From assembly GCF_030504985.1 (NCBI RefSeq), contig NZ_JASERU010000003.1, positions 1 through 64,000 on the forward strand: a stretch of DNA of 64,000 nt. The letters are read 5' to 3'. Below the pieces are notes generated by a model. It searched no databases. It had not been told where the DNA came from and saw only the letters and a program-made list of their open reading frames with translations. The DNA comes from Fulvimonas sp. R45. Its GTDB lineage: Bacteria; Pseudomonadota; Gammaproteobacteria; Xanthomonadales; Rhodanobacteraceae. The position numbers and the translations under genes were made by a program. The stretch's first letter is position 1, and each line of letters opens with the position of its first letter. This document shows positions 1-8,583 of the stretch, in pieces.

Positions 1-96
1 CGCATCAAGGTCATCAAACGCATGGCCTACGGCTACCGCGATGATGCCTATTTCTTCCTCAAGATCCGGGCGGCCTTCCCCGGAGTTGGGAGATGA
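1..96 (+). CDS. ISL3-type transposase, C-terminal end only
   Basis: Only the last 31 codons lie in the window, cut off by its left edge. The readable tail contains IKVIKRMAYGYRDDAYFFLK and ends AAFPGVGR, which I recognise as the usual C-terminus of DDE transposases of the ISL3 group. The right end of the element may lie at about position 100: reading inward from there gives GGGTTCATCTCCC, a plausible terminal repeat. An A7 tract follows immediately and could be part of an AT-rich target site. The family call rests on this short tail, and the left end and any target duplication cannot be seen. Confidence 0.7.
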   Translation, partial: RIKVIKRMAYGYRDDAYFFLKIRAAFPGVGR

Positions 97-100
97 ACCC

Positions 101-140
101 AAAAAAACCCCGCGGGCCAGGGGAGGGGCGCGCGGGGTTC
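101..140 (-). terminator. Intrinsic terminator of the candidate sRNA
   Basis: A 9-bp stem AACCCCGCG/CGCGGGGTT (106-114 with 131-139) is followed on the minus strand by seven T residues (107-101). The U-tract side shows that it stops minus-strand transcription, whereas the nearest protein gene lies on the plus strand. This supports a separate minus-strand transcript. Confidence 0.75.
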
Positions 141-227
141 GTCAGGCCGGCTTCCTTGGGGAGGATGGTGCCGGCCCCCCGACGGCGCGATGCATTGCGC
201 CGTCTCCTGTCGCCGTCACGGCGATAC
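101..227 (-). ncRNA. Candidate C-rich-loop small RNA, sX13-like
   Basis: Read on the minus strand, this stretch holds three consecutive hairpins and an intrinsic terminator. The hairpins are 211-223 (CGCCGT/ACGGCG), 181-204 (perfect 8-bp stem GACGGCGC/GCGCCGTC) and 145-176 (7-bp stem GGCCGGC/GCCGGCC). The loop of the third hairpin reads ACCATCCTCCCCAAGGAA, and the terminator loop also carries CCCCTCCCC. Xanthomonadaceae sX13 RNA is about 115 nt, has three stem-loops with C-rich loops and pairs with G-rich ribosome binding sites. The resemblance in size, hairpin count and loop motif is what I see; homology is inference. No protein frame here looks real. Confidence 0.55.
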
Positions 228-233
228 GTCTGC

Positions 234-262
234 TTAGTGCGGACGGCGCGGGGAAAGTTCAA
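234..262 (-). promoter_or_regulatory. Possible promoter of the candidate sRNA
   Basis: On the minus strand, TTGAAC (257-262) lies 17 bp before CACTAA (234-239). The -35 matches the consensus reasonably, the -10 weakly. It would place the RNA start near 227 and give a transcript of about 127 nt ending at the terminator. Confidence 0.35.
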
Positions 263-303
263 GGGCTTCGTTCATCCACCAGACAGCCCGGCGGCACGCC
301 GCC

Positions 304-309
304 TACAAT
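304..309 (+). promoter_or_regulatory. Possible -10 box for the cytochrome c gene
   Basis: TACAAT stands 24 bp before the start codon. The best -35 is only CAGACA (280-285) at 18 bp spacing. A GGAG ribosome site follows at 324-327. Weak prediction, divergent from the sRNA promoter. Confidence 0.35.
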
Positions 310-333
310 GGGAATCCGCCACTGGAGAACGCC

Positions 334-1140
334 ATGCTGCCGCGCTGGATCTGCCTGCTCGCGCTGTGCCTCGCCCTGCCCGCGTCGGCCGCCGAGCTGC
401 GCATCGATCTCGGCCGTGGAGTGGCGCCCCTGGAGACCGCCCGACTGCTGCAGCGCGCCGACGCGCGCGAGGTGGCGGTCCCGGACGACGTGGCCTACCA
501 CCGCGCAATGCGCTACCGCGCCGTGCCGCTGGCGGACCTGCTGCCCGGGCTGGCTCCGGGCGACCACCTGCAGTTTGTCGCCGCCGACGGCTTCACCGCC
601 GAGATTCCGGCCGCGCTGATCCTGGACCGCCGGGGCGCACGGGCCTGGCTGGCGGTGGAGGACCCGGCCCACCCCTGGCCTGTCCTGCCCGGCGGCGACA
701 GGAGCGCCGGCCCGTTCTACCTGGTGTGGACCGATCCGCAGGCCGCCGGGGTCGGACCGGAACAGTGGCCCTACCAGCTTGCCGCGATCCGCCGGCTGCA
801 GGGCGTGGACGCGCGCTTCCCGGCCGTCGTCCCCGCCACTGCGGCGGCGGCGGCCGTGCAGCACGGCTTCGCGGTGTTCAAGCGCACCTGCTTCGCCTGC
901 CACACCATGAACGGCGAGGGCGACGCCACGCTGGGGCCGGACCTCAACCTCCCGCACAACCCCACCGAATACCTATCCGCCAAGCTGTTGCGCGCCTTCA
1001 TCCGCGACCCGCAGTCGCTGCACCGCTGGCCGCAGGCGAAGATGCACGGCTTTCCCACGCAGAAGGAGTTGTCGGACACCGATCTCGATGCCGTGCTGGC
1101 CTACCTGCACTACATGGCCGGGCACAAGGCGGTGCACTGA
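334..1140 (+). CDS. Exported c-type cytochrome
   Basis: A 268-residue protein with an N-terminal signal peptide (about residues 1-20, ending ASAA), so it should act in the periplasm. The single haem-attachment motif CFACH is at residues 186-190, followed by a C-terminal cytochrome c fold of about 80 residues; Met in the QAKMHGFPT segment is a possible axial ligand. The first 150 residues after the signal resemble the molybdopterin-oxidoreductase-like domain sometimes placed before a cytochrome domain, but I cannot show a cofactor site. It is probably an electron carrier for an unknown partner. It stands alone, convergent with the next gene. Confidence 0.8.
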   Translation: MLPRWICLLALCLALPASAAELRIDLGRGVAPLETARLLQRADAREVAVPDDVAYHRAMRYRAVPLADLLPGLAPGDHLQFVAADGFTAEIPAALILDRRGARAWLAVEDPAHPWPVLPGGDRSAGPFYLVWTDPQAAGVGPEQWPYQLAAIRRLQGVDARFPAVVPATAAAAAVQHGFAVFKRTCFACHTMNGEGDATLGPDLNLPHNPTEYLSAKLLRAFIRDPQSLHRWPQAKMHGFPTQKELSDTDLDAVLAYLHYMAGHKAVH

Positions 1141-1177
1141 GCCCCCGTTCACGATCTCCGAGCACTTCGCGTCGGCC

Positions 1178-2263
1178 TCAACCTGGCGCTGCATCCGGCG
1201 TCACCAGTTCCGCCAACCGGGCGTCGCGCGCGGCCGGACCGAGTTTCGCCAGCGCGCGCACCGAGGCATAGAACGCCGGCCACTGCCGCCCGCCCTGCCG
1301 GAACAGCAGGGCGAAGGCGGGCGTCCACTGGTCGTACAGCCCGAACGGCAGCAGCCGCGCGTTGTTGATCGGCCCGGCCACCCAGGCGTCGTAGCGGCGG
1401 TCCCCCGGCCAATGCGCGTCGCGCCATCGCGCGTAGCGCTGGCGGAAGGCCTCGATCTCGCGCTGCTTGCCGGCCGCCATCGCCTCCGCGTCGGCGCCGG
1501 TGGCGTACAAGGCCTTCAGGCGTTCGCGCAGGTCCAGCACCAGCCGGGTGAAGCCGTCCGCCATCGCTTGCGCCTTGTCGTCGCCAGGCGGCAGGCCGCG
1601 TGCGGCACGCCATTCGCGCAGCCCCTCGGCCTGCACGAAGCTGGCGAAGGATTCGTTGAACGCGGTATCGCCCTTCACGTAGATCAACTGGTGCGCCAGC
1701 TCGTGGAAGATCGTGCCGGCCAGCTCGTCGTCGTCCCAGCGCAGCATGCTGGACAGCACCGGGTCGGCGAACCAGCCCAGCGTGGAATACGCCGGCACGC
1801 CGCCCACCCACACGTCGTCGCCCTGCGCGCGCAGGCGCGCCGCGTCGGCCTCGGCCTTCGCCTCGCTGAACCAGCCCCGGTAGGCCACGCAGCCAGCGAA
1901 CGGGAAGCAGTGCGTGACCGCCTGCACCGAGAAGCGCGGCGTGGCGAACACGTTCCACACCACGTAGGGGCGATGCAGGTCGACGTAGTAGGTGTAGCTG
2001 CGGTTGTCGGGCAGCCCCAGCCGCTGCGAGGCAAAGCGGCGCGCCTGTCGCGCCAGCTCCAGCCGCGCGGCCAGGGCGGGCGTGGTGGACGGATCGCGCA
2101 GCACCCTGGCGATCGGGCGCCGGTGCAGCAGCAGCGCGCCTTCGCCGTGCGTGACGTGCGCGTAGTAGCGCAGGCTGGCGCAGGCCGACAGCACGCCGAG
2201 CGAGCCCGCGAGCGCGGCCAGCCTGAGCATGCCCGCGAGATGCGTCGATGGGCGGCGGATCAT
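1178..2263 (-). CDS. Lipoprotein zinc aminopeptidase, COG4324 type
   Basis: A 361-residue protein with a lipoprotein signal (LSAC, Cys28), so probably anchored in the envelope. The zinc motif HELAH is at residues 187-191 and a downstream Glu lies in FNESFASF (E204), the pattern of predicted aminopeptidases of PF10023. Conserved blocks such as the YRGWFSEA segment before the zinc site and a near full family length argue for an intact enzyme. The substrate is unknown; the name 'predicted aminopeptidase' is family annotation. It is followed upstream on the same strand by a small lipoprotein gene. Confidence 0.8.
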   Translation of the reverse strand: MIRRPSTHLAGMLRLAALAGSLGVLSACASLRYYAHVTHGEGALLLHRRPIARVLRDPSTTPALAARLELARQARRFASQRLGLPDNRSYTYYVDLHRPYVVWNVFATPRFSVQAVTHCFPFAGCVAYRGWFSEAKAEADAARLRAQGDDVWVGGVPAYSTLGWFADPVLSSMLRWDDDELAGTIFHELAHQLIYVKGDTAFNESFASFVQAEGLREWRAARGLPPGDDKAQAMADGFTRLVLDLRERLKALYATGADAEAMAAGKQREIEAFRQRYARWRDAHWPGDRRYDAWVAGPINNARLLPFGLYDQWTPAFALLFRQGGRQWPAFYASVRALAKLGPAARDARLAELVTPDAAPG

Positions 2264-2281
2264 GCCGCCATTGTGCCGGAC

Positions 2282-2659
2282 TCAGTGTCCGTGGCGATGC
2301 CTGTCGCCGCCGTGCCAGGAGCCGCCATGGCCGCGGTCGTGCCCGTGCCAGGCACCGCCTCGGCCATGCCAGCGGCCATCGCGATGCCAATCGTGGCCGC
2401 GGTAATAGCGATGGCCGCCATACCAGACGCCACCGACGGTCACGCCCGGCGCCCAGCAGCAGCCGTAGCCATACGGGTAGGGATACGCGTCGTAGCTTCG
2501 GTAGACCACCGTCGGCCCCTGGCCGTAGTAAGCGGCGCCCGCATAGCCGTTGCCGCGCACGTAGCTGTAGTCCGGGCTGACGTAGCAGCCGGACAGCAGG
2601 GACGTGGCGCCAAGGACGGCCACGCCGGCGAGCAGGCGTTTCAAAGCCGGTCGTTTCAT
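2282..2659 (-). CDS. Small His/Gly/Tyr-rich lipoprotein
   Basis: A 125-residue protein with a lipobox (LLSGC, cleavage before Cys about 25). The mature part is rich in Tyr and Gly. Its last 40 residues are a run of His, Gly, Trp, Arg and Asp repeats (RGHDWHRDGRWHGRGGAWHG and similar). Such His-rich tails can bind metals, but nothing proves it here. It resembles the short YXWGXW-type lipoproteins only loosely. It lies just upstream of the aminopeptidase lipoprotein on the same strand, 18 bp away, so the two may be co-transcribed. Function unknown. Confidence 0.7.
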   Translation of the reverse strand: MKRPALKRLLAGVAVLGATSLLSGCYVSPDYSYVRGNGYAGAAYYGQGPTVVYRSYDAYPYPYGYGCCWAPGVTVGGVWYGGHRYYRGHDWHRDGRWHGRGGAWHGHDRGHGGSWHGGDRHRHGH

Positions 2660-2828
2660 GACGCTTCCTCCGCATCAGTGCGCCCCGGAAACACGGAGCG
2701 CGTGCGGCCCATGCCGGCGCCGCGGCCGGTACGGGCGATGCCTGTACGCAGACCGGACGTCGCGTTCGCGCGCGACAACCATGAGACCGCCGGCGCCGCG
2801 GCATGTTCCCGACGCAGCGCCCCGGGGT

Positions 2829-3539
2829 TCAGTTCTTGCTGCGCTTGCCTTCCTCGCCGCGCGCATGGGCGAAGTCGATGCCGTGCGGCGCGTCGCCCGG
2901 GCTGCCCGCATGCGAAGGCAGCGCGGCATCCGGGTCGGCGTGCGGGTGCGCCTGCTCGGCGGCGCCGGGCCAGGACGGCCCCTGCTGCACGCGTTCGCGC
3001 TTGGCCTCCAGCAATGCCTGGATCTGCGCCACTGCCTGCTCCTGGGTGATGTGGGCCGGTGGTGCGGCCCGCTTCGCGACTGGAGCCTTCTTTGCCGTGG
3101 TCGTCCTTGCAGGCGCCTGGCGCGCAACCGGCTGCTTCGCCGCGACCCTCTTCGCAGCGGCTTTCTTCAACGCGGACTTTTTCGCAGGCGCTGTGCGGGC
3201 GGCGGGCTTCTTCGCCGTCACGTTCTTCGCCGCTGCTTTCTTCGCGGGCGCCCTGCGGGCAACGGCCTTCTTCGCGGCCGGCTTGCGGCTGGCGTCCGCC
3301 TTCCTGGCCGCGACCTTCTTCGCGACGGCTTTCTTCGCGGCCGACTTGCGCGGCGCCGCCTTCTTCGCGGCAGCCTTGCGGGCCGGCTTGCGCGCGGTGG
3401 ATTTCTTCGTGACCGACTTGCGGGCGGCAGTCTTCTTCGCGGCCGCGGTCTTTGCGGCCGGCTTGCGGGTGGCGGTCTTGCGTGCGCCGGTTTTCCTGGC
3501 CGAGGATTGCTTCGCGGCCGACTTGCGGGTCGTTGCCAT
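2829..3539 (-). CDS. Histone H1-like Lys/Ala-rich nucleoid protein
   Basis: A 236-residue protein whose first 160 residues consist of degenerate KKAAAKK, ARKPAAK and KKTAARK repeats. This is the signature of bacterial H1-like or AlgP-type DNA-binding proteins. The tail is different, acidic and His-rich (HPHADPDAALPSHAG). I start at ATG 3539 because AGGAG lies 11 bp upstream; an open frame continues further up without a ribosome site. The repeat-rich DNA (2950-3530) may vary in length between strains. It likely compacts DNA or modulates expression non-specifically; no partner gene is nearby. Confidence 0.8.
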   Translation of the reverse strand: MATTRKSAAKQSSARKTGARKTATRKPAAKTAAAKKTAARKSVTKKSTARKPARKAAAKKAAPRKSAAKKAVAKKVAARKADASRKPAAKKAVARRAPAKKAAAKNVTAKKPAARTAPAKKSALKKAAAKRVAAKQPVARQAPARTTTAKKAPVAKRAAPPAHITQEQAVAQIQALLEAKRERVQQGPSWPGAAEQAHPHADPDAALPSHAGSPGDAPHGIDFAHARGEEGKRSKN

Positions 3540-3678
3540 GCGTACGTACTCCTGCGGTTGACGGGCGCTCAGCGGAGCGCCTGATTTCGGACCGGCGGGC
3601 ACTCGCGTGCCTGCCGCGCGCCCAGTATGGGCACGCCCATCATGACTCGCCCGTGAGCGCGTGTCTTGTGCCCCGCGC

Positions 3679-4290
3679 TCACCATCGCGGCTGCGACAGC
3701 GCACCGATGAAATACGGCAGCACGCGCGGGTTCACCAGCAGCGTGAACACCACGCCGTAGGCCGCGCCCCACAGGTGCGCGCTGTGGTTGATGTGGTCCT
3801 GCCCGCGCCGGTCCATGTAGATCGAATAGGCCGTGTACAGCACCGCGTAGACGATCGCCGGCATCGGCACCACCAGCACCAAGATGCGCGACCACGGCGC
3901 CAGCAGGATGTAGCCGAACAGCACCGCCGATACCGCGCCCGACGCGCCGAGGCTATGGTAGTTCGGGTTGTTCCGGTTCTTCAGGTAGGTCGGCAGGATC
4001 GAGACCACCAGCCCGCCCAGGTAGAACAGCGCGAAGCCGAACATGCCGCCCAGCGCGCCGTCGTAGAACGGTGCCATCGCACGGCCGAAGAAGAACAGCG
4101 TAAGCATGTTGAACAGCAGGTGGGTGCCGTCGGCGTGCACCAGTCCGTAGGTGAGCAGGCGGTAGTACTCGTGCTTGCGCGCGACCGCCGGCGGCCACAG
4201 GATCAGGTCGTCCATCACGCGGCGGTTGTTGAACGCGATGAAGGAGACCACGCAGGTGACCGCGAGGATCAGGATCAACACGAGCGACAT
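3679..4290 (-). CDS. Rhomboid family intramembrane serine protease
   Basis: A 203-residue protein with about six membrane segments. The catalytic dyad is visible: Ser117 in GASG (residues 115-118) and His172 in HLWGAAYG. The structural HLLFN motif (residues 57-61) is also present. Rhomboids cleave single-pass membrane proteins within the lipid bilayer; the substrate here is unknown. Length matches the compact bacterial type with no extra cytosolic domain. It is divergent from the phzF-like gene, leaving about 110 bp for both promoters. Confidence 0.9.
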   Translation of the reverse strand: MSLVLILILAVTCVVSFIAFNNRRVMDDLILWPPAVARKHEYYRLLTYGLVHADGTHLLFNMLTLFFFGRAMAPFYDGALGGMFGFALFYLGGLVVSILPTYLKNRNNPNYHSLGASGAVSAVLFGYILLAPWSRILVLVVPMPAIVYAVLYTAYSIYMDRRGQDHINHSAHLWGAAYGVVFTLLVNPRVLPYFIGALSQPRW

Positions 4291-4399
4291 ATGGCAATTC
4301 CGACCATGGCTGTGAATCGTCCATCTTCGCGTTCACGCCTGCGCTTGTCGACCGCTAGAATGCCTGATCCCCACGCGGCCATGGCCGCCTTCGAAGCGC

Positions 4400-5281
4400 A
4401 TGAATCCCACCCGCTACCTGCACCTGGACGTGTTCGCCGCCCGCCACGGCGGCGGCAACCACCTGGGCGTGGTCACCGACGCGCGCGGCTGGAGCGCCGC
4501 GCGGATGCAGCGCTTCGCGCGCTGGACCAACCTGGTCGAGACCACCTTCCTGCTGCCGCCGGACGATCCGCGCGCCGGCTACAGGGTGCGCATCTTCACC
4601 CCGCACAAGGAGATCCCCTTCGCCGGGCATCCCAGCGTGGGCAGCGCGCACGCCGTGCTCGAGTGCGGCCTCGCCACACCGGTCGACGGCCTGCTGTGGC
4701 AGGAATGCGGCGCCGGCGTGCTGCCGATCCGCGTGGAGGGCGCCGGCGGCGACCGCCGCCTGTTGCTGCAGTCGCCCGGCGAACGCGTGCTGCGGACCGG
4801 CCGCGACGCCCATCCCCTGCTCGCCGCCGCGCTGGGCGGCATCGGCCCCGGCACGCTGCCGCCCGCGCTGGTCGACGGCGGCCGCCGCTGGTGGCTGGCC
4901 GAGGTGGACGGCGAGGCGGCGCTGCGCGCCTGGCAACCCGACCACAGCGCCATCGGCGCGCTGGCGCACGCCAGCGACAGCATGGGCCTGTGCGCCTTCG
5001 CACGCAGCGCGGACCCGGCCTACCAACTGGTGGTGCGCGCCTTCCCGGCCGGCGTGGGCATCGTCGAGGACCCCGCCTCCGGCGCCGCCAACGGCTTGAT
5101 CGCGGCGTACATCGCCCAGGCCGAGCCGCACGGCCCGCTGGCCCGCGGCTACACCGTGAGCCAGGGCCGCGAGATCGGCCACGACGCGCAACTGGTCGCC
5201 CGCGTCGTCGACGGCACCGTGTGGATCGGCGGCCGCACCCACACCATCGTCGACGGCGCGCTGGCCTGGGCCGACCCGTGA
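4400..5281 (+). CDS. PhzF family isomerase/epimerase-like protein
   Basis: A 293-residue member of the PhzF fold (two diaminopimelate-epimerase-like halves). The conserved catalytic glutamate is in NLVETTF (E47), and the second-half glycine motif DPASGAANG is intact. Apart from phenazine pathways, most chromosomal PhzF proteins have unknown substrates, and no phenazine gene is present here. Its TGA overlaps the GTG of the next gene by 3 bp, so the two are probably translated together. Confidence 0.88.
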   Translation: MNPTRYLHLDVFAARHGGGNHLGVVTDARGWSAARMQRFARWTNLVETTFLLPPDDPRAGYRVRIFTPHKEIPFAGHPSVGSAHAVLECGLATPVDGLLWQECGAGVLPIRVEGAGGDRRLLLQSPGERVLRTGRDAHPLLAAALGGIGPGTLPPALVDGGRRWWLAEVDGEAALRAWQPDHSAIGALAHASDSMGLCAFARSADPAYQLVVRAFPAGVGIVEDPASGAANGLIAAYIAQAEPHGPLARGYTVSQGREIGHDAQLVARVVDGTVWIGGRTHTIVDGALAWADP

Positions 5282-5760
5282 GCGCCGACGCGCAGATCCT
5301 GGTCGACGCCGACGCGTGCCCGGCCGTGATCAAGGAGATCCTGTTCCGCGCCGCCGAGCGCGAACAGGTGAGGGTGACCCTGGTGGCGAACCAGTACCTG
5401 CGCACGCCGCCGTCGCGCTTCGTCCGCGCCGTGCAGGTGCCGGGCGGCTTCGACGTGGCCGACCACGAGATCGCGCGCCGGGTGGCCCCGGGCGACCTGG
5501 TGGTGACGCAGGACATCCCGCTGGCCGCCGCGGTGATCGACAAGGGCGCGCTGGCGATCGACCCGCGCGGCGAGCTGCACACGCCCGAGACCATCGCCCA
5601 GCGCCTGGGCATGCGCAACTTCATGGACGAACTGCGCGGCGCCGGCGTCGACACCGGCGGCCACGCGCCCTTCCACGCCCGCGACCGGCAGGCCTTCGCC
5701 AACCAGCTCGACCGCTGGCTGACGCGCCGGCGGCAGGCGCGCCGGGGCGCCGCGCCCTAA
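5278..5760 (+). CDS. YaiI/YqxD family protein (UPF0178, DUF188)
   Basis: A 160-residue protein starting at GTG 5278, which overlaps the stop of the phzF-like gene (GTGA). The N-terminal ILVDADACP segment and the later [12 protein letters not shown] are the acidic motifs of the UPF0178 family, which has a PIN-like fold and no firmly assigned function. Length agrees with the family. Its last 4 bp overlap the end of the convergent dehydrogenase gene. Confidence 0.85.
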   Translation: MSADAQILVDADACPAVIKEILFRAAEREQVRVTLVANQYLRTPPSRFVRAVQVPGGFDVADHEIARRVAPGDLVVTQDIPLAAAVIDKGALAIDPRGELHTPETIAQRLGMRNFMDELRGAGVDTGGHAPFHARDRQAFANQLDRWLTRRRQARRGAAP

Positions 5761-6641
5761 TCCCGCTCGTCCAGCCGCGCGCGCCGCGCGGCCACCTGCG
5801 ACAGCACCGACCAGTCCACGTCCTCGTCGCCCGCGGCCAGCGCCTCCAGCAGGCTGTCGCGCAGCACGCCGGCGAACGGCAGCGGCACGCGCACGGCTTC
5901 GGCGGCCGCCTGGGCCAGCGCGATGTCCTTGTAGCCCAGCGGCAGCGCGAAGCCGGCCGGCTTGAAGCGGTTCTCGGCGATCAGCCGGCCATAGCCCTGG
6001 TAGGCCGGCGCCGCGAACAGCGTGCTCGTCATCAGTTCGAGGAAGCCGGCCGCGTCCACGCCGTGCGCGCGCACCAGCGCGCAGGCCTCGGCCATGCTCT
6101 CGATGGCCGCGCCGAGCATGAAGTTGCCCGCCAGCTTCGCCGCGTTCGCGCGCTCCGGCGCCTCGCCCAGCGGCCAAACGCGGCTGCCCATCGCCTCCAG
6201 CAGCGGACGTACGTGCTCGATCGCCTGCGCCGCGCCCGCAGCGAGGATGTTGAGCTTGCCGGCGGCGGCCACGTCCGGCCGGCCGAACACCGGCGCGGCG
6301 ACGTAGCCCAACCCGCGTCGCGCATGCGCCGCGGCCAGTTCCCGCGCCAGCGCCACCGAGATCGTGGCGTGGTTGGCGTGTACCGCCCCGGGCGCCATCG
6401 CGCCGAGCACGCCGCCATCGAGGATCACCGCGCGCACCGCGGCATCGTTCGCCAGCATGCTCAACACGGCGTCGCCGCGCGCCGCGTCCGCGGGCTCCCG
6501 TACCACCGCGGCACCCAGCGCCGCCAGCGGCTGTGTAGCCGCGGACGAACGGTTCCACACCGTGACGTCATGGCCCGCCTTGAGCAGGTTCGCTGCCATC
6601 GCGCCGCCCATGGCGCCGAGGCCGAGGAATCCGACTTTCAT
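5757..6641 (-). CDS. 3-hydroxyisobutyrate dehydrogenase-like NAD(P) oxidoreductase
   Basis: A 294-residue beta-hydroxyacid dehydrogenase. The Rossmann motif GLGAMGGAM is at residues 7-15, and the catalytic Lys169 lies in NAAKLAGNF with the conserved Asn173 close by. The family reduces or oxidises small 3-hydroxyacids or semialdehydes; the sequence also fits glyoxylate/succinic semialdehyde reductases, and I cannot choose between them. I start at ATG 6641 because it begins directly at the dinucleotide fold (MKVGFLG). No valine-degradation neighbours are present. Confidence 0.85.
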   Translation of the reverse strand: MKVGFLGLGAMGGAMAANLLKAGHDVTVWNRSSAATQPLAALGAAVVREPADAARGDAVLSMLANDAAVRAVILDGGVLGAMAPGAVHANHATISVALARELAAAHARRGLGYVAAPVFGRPDVAAAGKLNILAAGAAQAIEHVRPLLEAMGSRVWPLGEAPERANAAKLAGNFMLGAAIESMAEACALVRAHGVDAAGFLELMTSTLFAAPAYQGYGRLIAENRFKPAGFALPLGYKDIALAQAAAEAVRVPLPFAGVLRDSLLEALAAGDEDVDWSVLSQVAARRARLDERD

Positions 6642-6712
6642 ACTTGTGCTCCCGTATCGATCCGGCGTGCATTGAACCATCGCGGGCATTCGGCGCAGGC
6701 GAAGCGGCGCGG

Positions 6713-7891
6713 TCACGCCACCTCGCCCGCCGCGTGGCCCGAGGCCCACGCCCACTGGAAGTTGTAGCCGCCCAGCCAGCCGGTGACGTCCACCACCTCG
6801 CCGATGAAATACAGGCCGGGCACGAGCTTCGACTGCATTGTGCTGGAGGAGAGCCCGTCGGTGTCCACGCCACCCAGGGTGACTTCGGCGGTGCGGTAGC
6901 CTTCGGTGCCGCTGGCGGTGACCGGCCAGTCGTGCAACTGGCGGCCGACCTCGCGCAGTTCGGGCTCGCGGTACTGGCGCATCGGACGGCTGTCGAACCA
7001 TCGTTCGCACAGGCGTTGCGCGAGCCGCTTCGGCAGGACGTCGGCCAGCACGTTCTTCAATTCGGCGGCCGGCCGTGCGGCGCGTTGCGCCGGCAGCCAG
7101 TCGTCCAGGTTCGCATCCGGCGCGAGGTCGAGGCGCAAATCGTCGCCCGGCCGCCAGTATGAGGAAATCTGCAGGATCGCCGGCCCGCTGATGCCCCGGT
7201 GGGTGAACAGCATGCCGGCGCGGAAGGCCTGCCGCCCGGCGCGCGCCTCCACCGCCGGCAGGGCCACGCCGGCAAGGTCCTGGTAATGCTCCTGGTGCTT
7301 GCCGCTCAGGGTGAGCGGCACCAGTCCCGCGCGCACGGGCAGTACGGCATGGCCGAACTGGCGCGCCAGCTCGTAGCCGAAGCCGGTGGCACCCATGCTG
7401 GGAATCGACAGCCCGCCCGTGGCCACCACCAGCGACTGCGCGTGCACCTCGCCGTGCGCGGTGAGCACGCCGAAGCCTTCCTCCGTCCGGCGCACGCGCT
7501 GCACCACGCAGGACGTCTCCACCCGCGCGCCGACGGCGGCGCATTCGTCCAGCAGCAGGCGCACGATCTGCTTGGAGGAGTCGTCGCAGAACAGCTGGCC
7601 CGCTTCCTTCTCGTGGTACGCGATGCGGTGCTTCTCCACCAGCGCGACGAAATCGGCCGGCGTGTAGCGCGCCAGCGCCGACTTGGCGAAGTGCGGGTTG
7701 GCGGAAAGGTAGTTCGCCGGCGTGACGCCGAGGTGGGTGAAGTTGCAGCGACCGCCGCCGGACATCAGGATCTTCTTGCCTGGCTTGTTGGCGTGGTCGA
7801 CCACCAGCACGCGGCGCCCGCGCCGTCCCGCCGCGATCGCGCACATCAGGCCCGCGGCGCCGGCGCCGACGATCAGCACATCCGTTTTCAA
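6713..7891 (-). CDS. HI0933-type FAD-dependent oxidoreductase
   Basis: A 392-residue flavoprotein of the HI0933/BaiN group. The FAD-binding start is VLIVGAGAAGL, followed by GKKILMSGGGRCNFTH, a family signature, and a C-terminal YFIGEVVDVTGWLGGYN that closes the FAD site. The likely start is TTG at 7891 (giving MKTDVLIVG), because no ATG or GTG lies at the expected distance before the FAD motif; the ribosome site there is weak. The substrate is not known. A family B palindromic repeat lies directly upstream. Confidence 0.85.
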   Translation of the reverse strand: MKTDVLIVGAGAAGLMCAIAAGRRGRRVLVVDHANKPGKKILMSGGGRCNFTHLGVTPANYLSANPHFAKSALARYTPADFVALVEKHRIAYHEKEAGQLFCDDSSKQIVRLLLDECAAVGARVETSCVVQRVRRTEEGFGVLTAHGEVHAQSLVVATGGLSIPSMGATGFGYELARQFGHAVLPVRAGLVPLTLSGKHQEHYQDLAGVALPAVEARAGRQAFRAGMLFTHRGISGPAILQISSYWRPGDDLRLDLAPDANLDDWLPAQRAARPAAELKNVLADVLPKRLAQRLCERWFDSRPMRQYREPELREVGRQLHDWPVTASGTEGYRTAEVTLGGVDTDGLSSSTMQSKLVPGLYFIGEVVDVTGWLGGYNFQWAWASGHAAGEVA

Positions 7892-7921
7892 GATTTCATC
7901 ATCCGTCTGACACTCTGCCGC

Positions 7922-8015
7922 GCTCGTCATCCCGGCGCAGGCCGGAATCCAGTAGCGACTGCGCCTGCTCAAGCCATGGCGTTGCCGGATCCCGGCCTGC
8001 GCCGGGATGACGAGC
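7922..8015. repeat. Dispersed palindromic repeat, family B, copy 1
   Basis: Inverted ends GCTCGTCATCCCGGCGCAGG and its complement flank a core that includes ATCCAGTAGCGACTGCGCC and TCAAGCCATGGCG. The whole 94-bp unit can fold into one long hairpin. Similar units occur near 22.7, 45.6, 50.1, 58.4 and 61.3 kb. Confidence 0.85.
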
Positions 8016-8084
8016 ATAAAGGCGCGCATTATCGCCCAGCCGCTTCGCTTACACTTTCGCCTCATTCTTCCGCGAGCTGCCGCC

Positions 8085-8567
8085 ATGCCCTCCTTCGACG
8101 TGATCTCCGAAGTCGACAAGCACGAACTCACCAACGCCGTGGACCAGGCCAACCGCGAGCTGGCCAACCGCTTCGACTTCAAGGGCACCGACGCGAAGTT
8201 CGAGCTGGACAAGTTCGTGATCACCCTGGCCGCGCCCAGCGAGTTCCAGCTGCAGCAGATGCTGGACATCCTGCGCGGCCGGCTGACCTCGCGGAAGATC
8301 GACATCCGTGCGCTGGACGTGGCCGAGCCGGAGACCAACCTCGCCGGCGCGCGGCAGAAGATCACCGTGAAGCAGGGCATCGAGCAGCCGGTGGCGAAGA
8401 AGCTGGTGGCGGAGCTGAAGGCCGCCAGGTTGAAGGTCGAGGCGCAGATCAACGGCGACAAGCTGCGCGTCACCGGCAAGAAGCGCGACGACCTGCAGCT
8501 GGCGATGGCGGTGCTGCGCAAGGCCGACGCCGACGTGCCGCTGCAGTTCGACAACCTACGCGATTGA
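8085..8567 (+). CDS. yajQ: YajQ family nucleotide (c-di-GMP) binding protein
   Basis: A 160-residue protein with the typical start MPSFDVISEVDKHELTNAVD and the family segment ANRFDFKGTDAKFE. In Xanthomonas the homologue binds cyclic di-GMP and acts with a LysR regulator to control virulence genes. Length matches the family (two RRM-like halves). The c-di-GMP role here is by homology only; a diguanylate cyclase gene is present at the right end of the window but is unlinked. Confidence 0.92.
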   Translation: MPSFDVISEVDKHELTNAVDQANRELANRFDFKGTDAKFELDKFVITLAAPSEFQLQQMLDILRGRLTSRKIDIRALDVAEPETNLAGARQKITVKQGIEQPVAKKLVAELKAARLKVEAQINGDKLRVTGKKRDDLQLAMAVLRKADADVPLQFDNLRD

Positions 8568-8583
8568 ACGCTCCCGGCGCGGC

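Noticed and set aside
1088-3049. Long plus-strand open frame (about 650 codons) across the aminopeptidase and lipoprotein genes
   Set aside because: It runs opposite to genes with a zinc motif and lipobox and reads as Arg/Ala/Pro-rich low-complexity sequence, as expected of antisense frames in very GC-rich DNA.
2950-3530. Regular repeated DNA resembling a repeat array
   Set aside because: The repeats follow Lys/Ala codons of the histone H1-like gene and lack the constant repeat plus unique spacer pattern of a CRISPR array.
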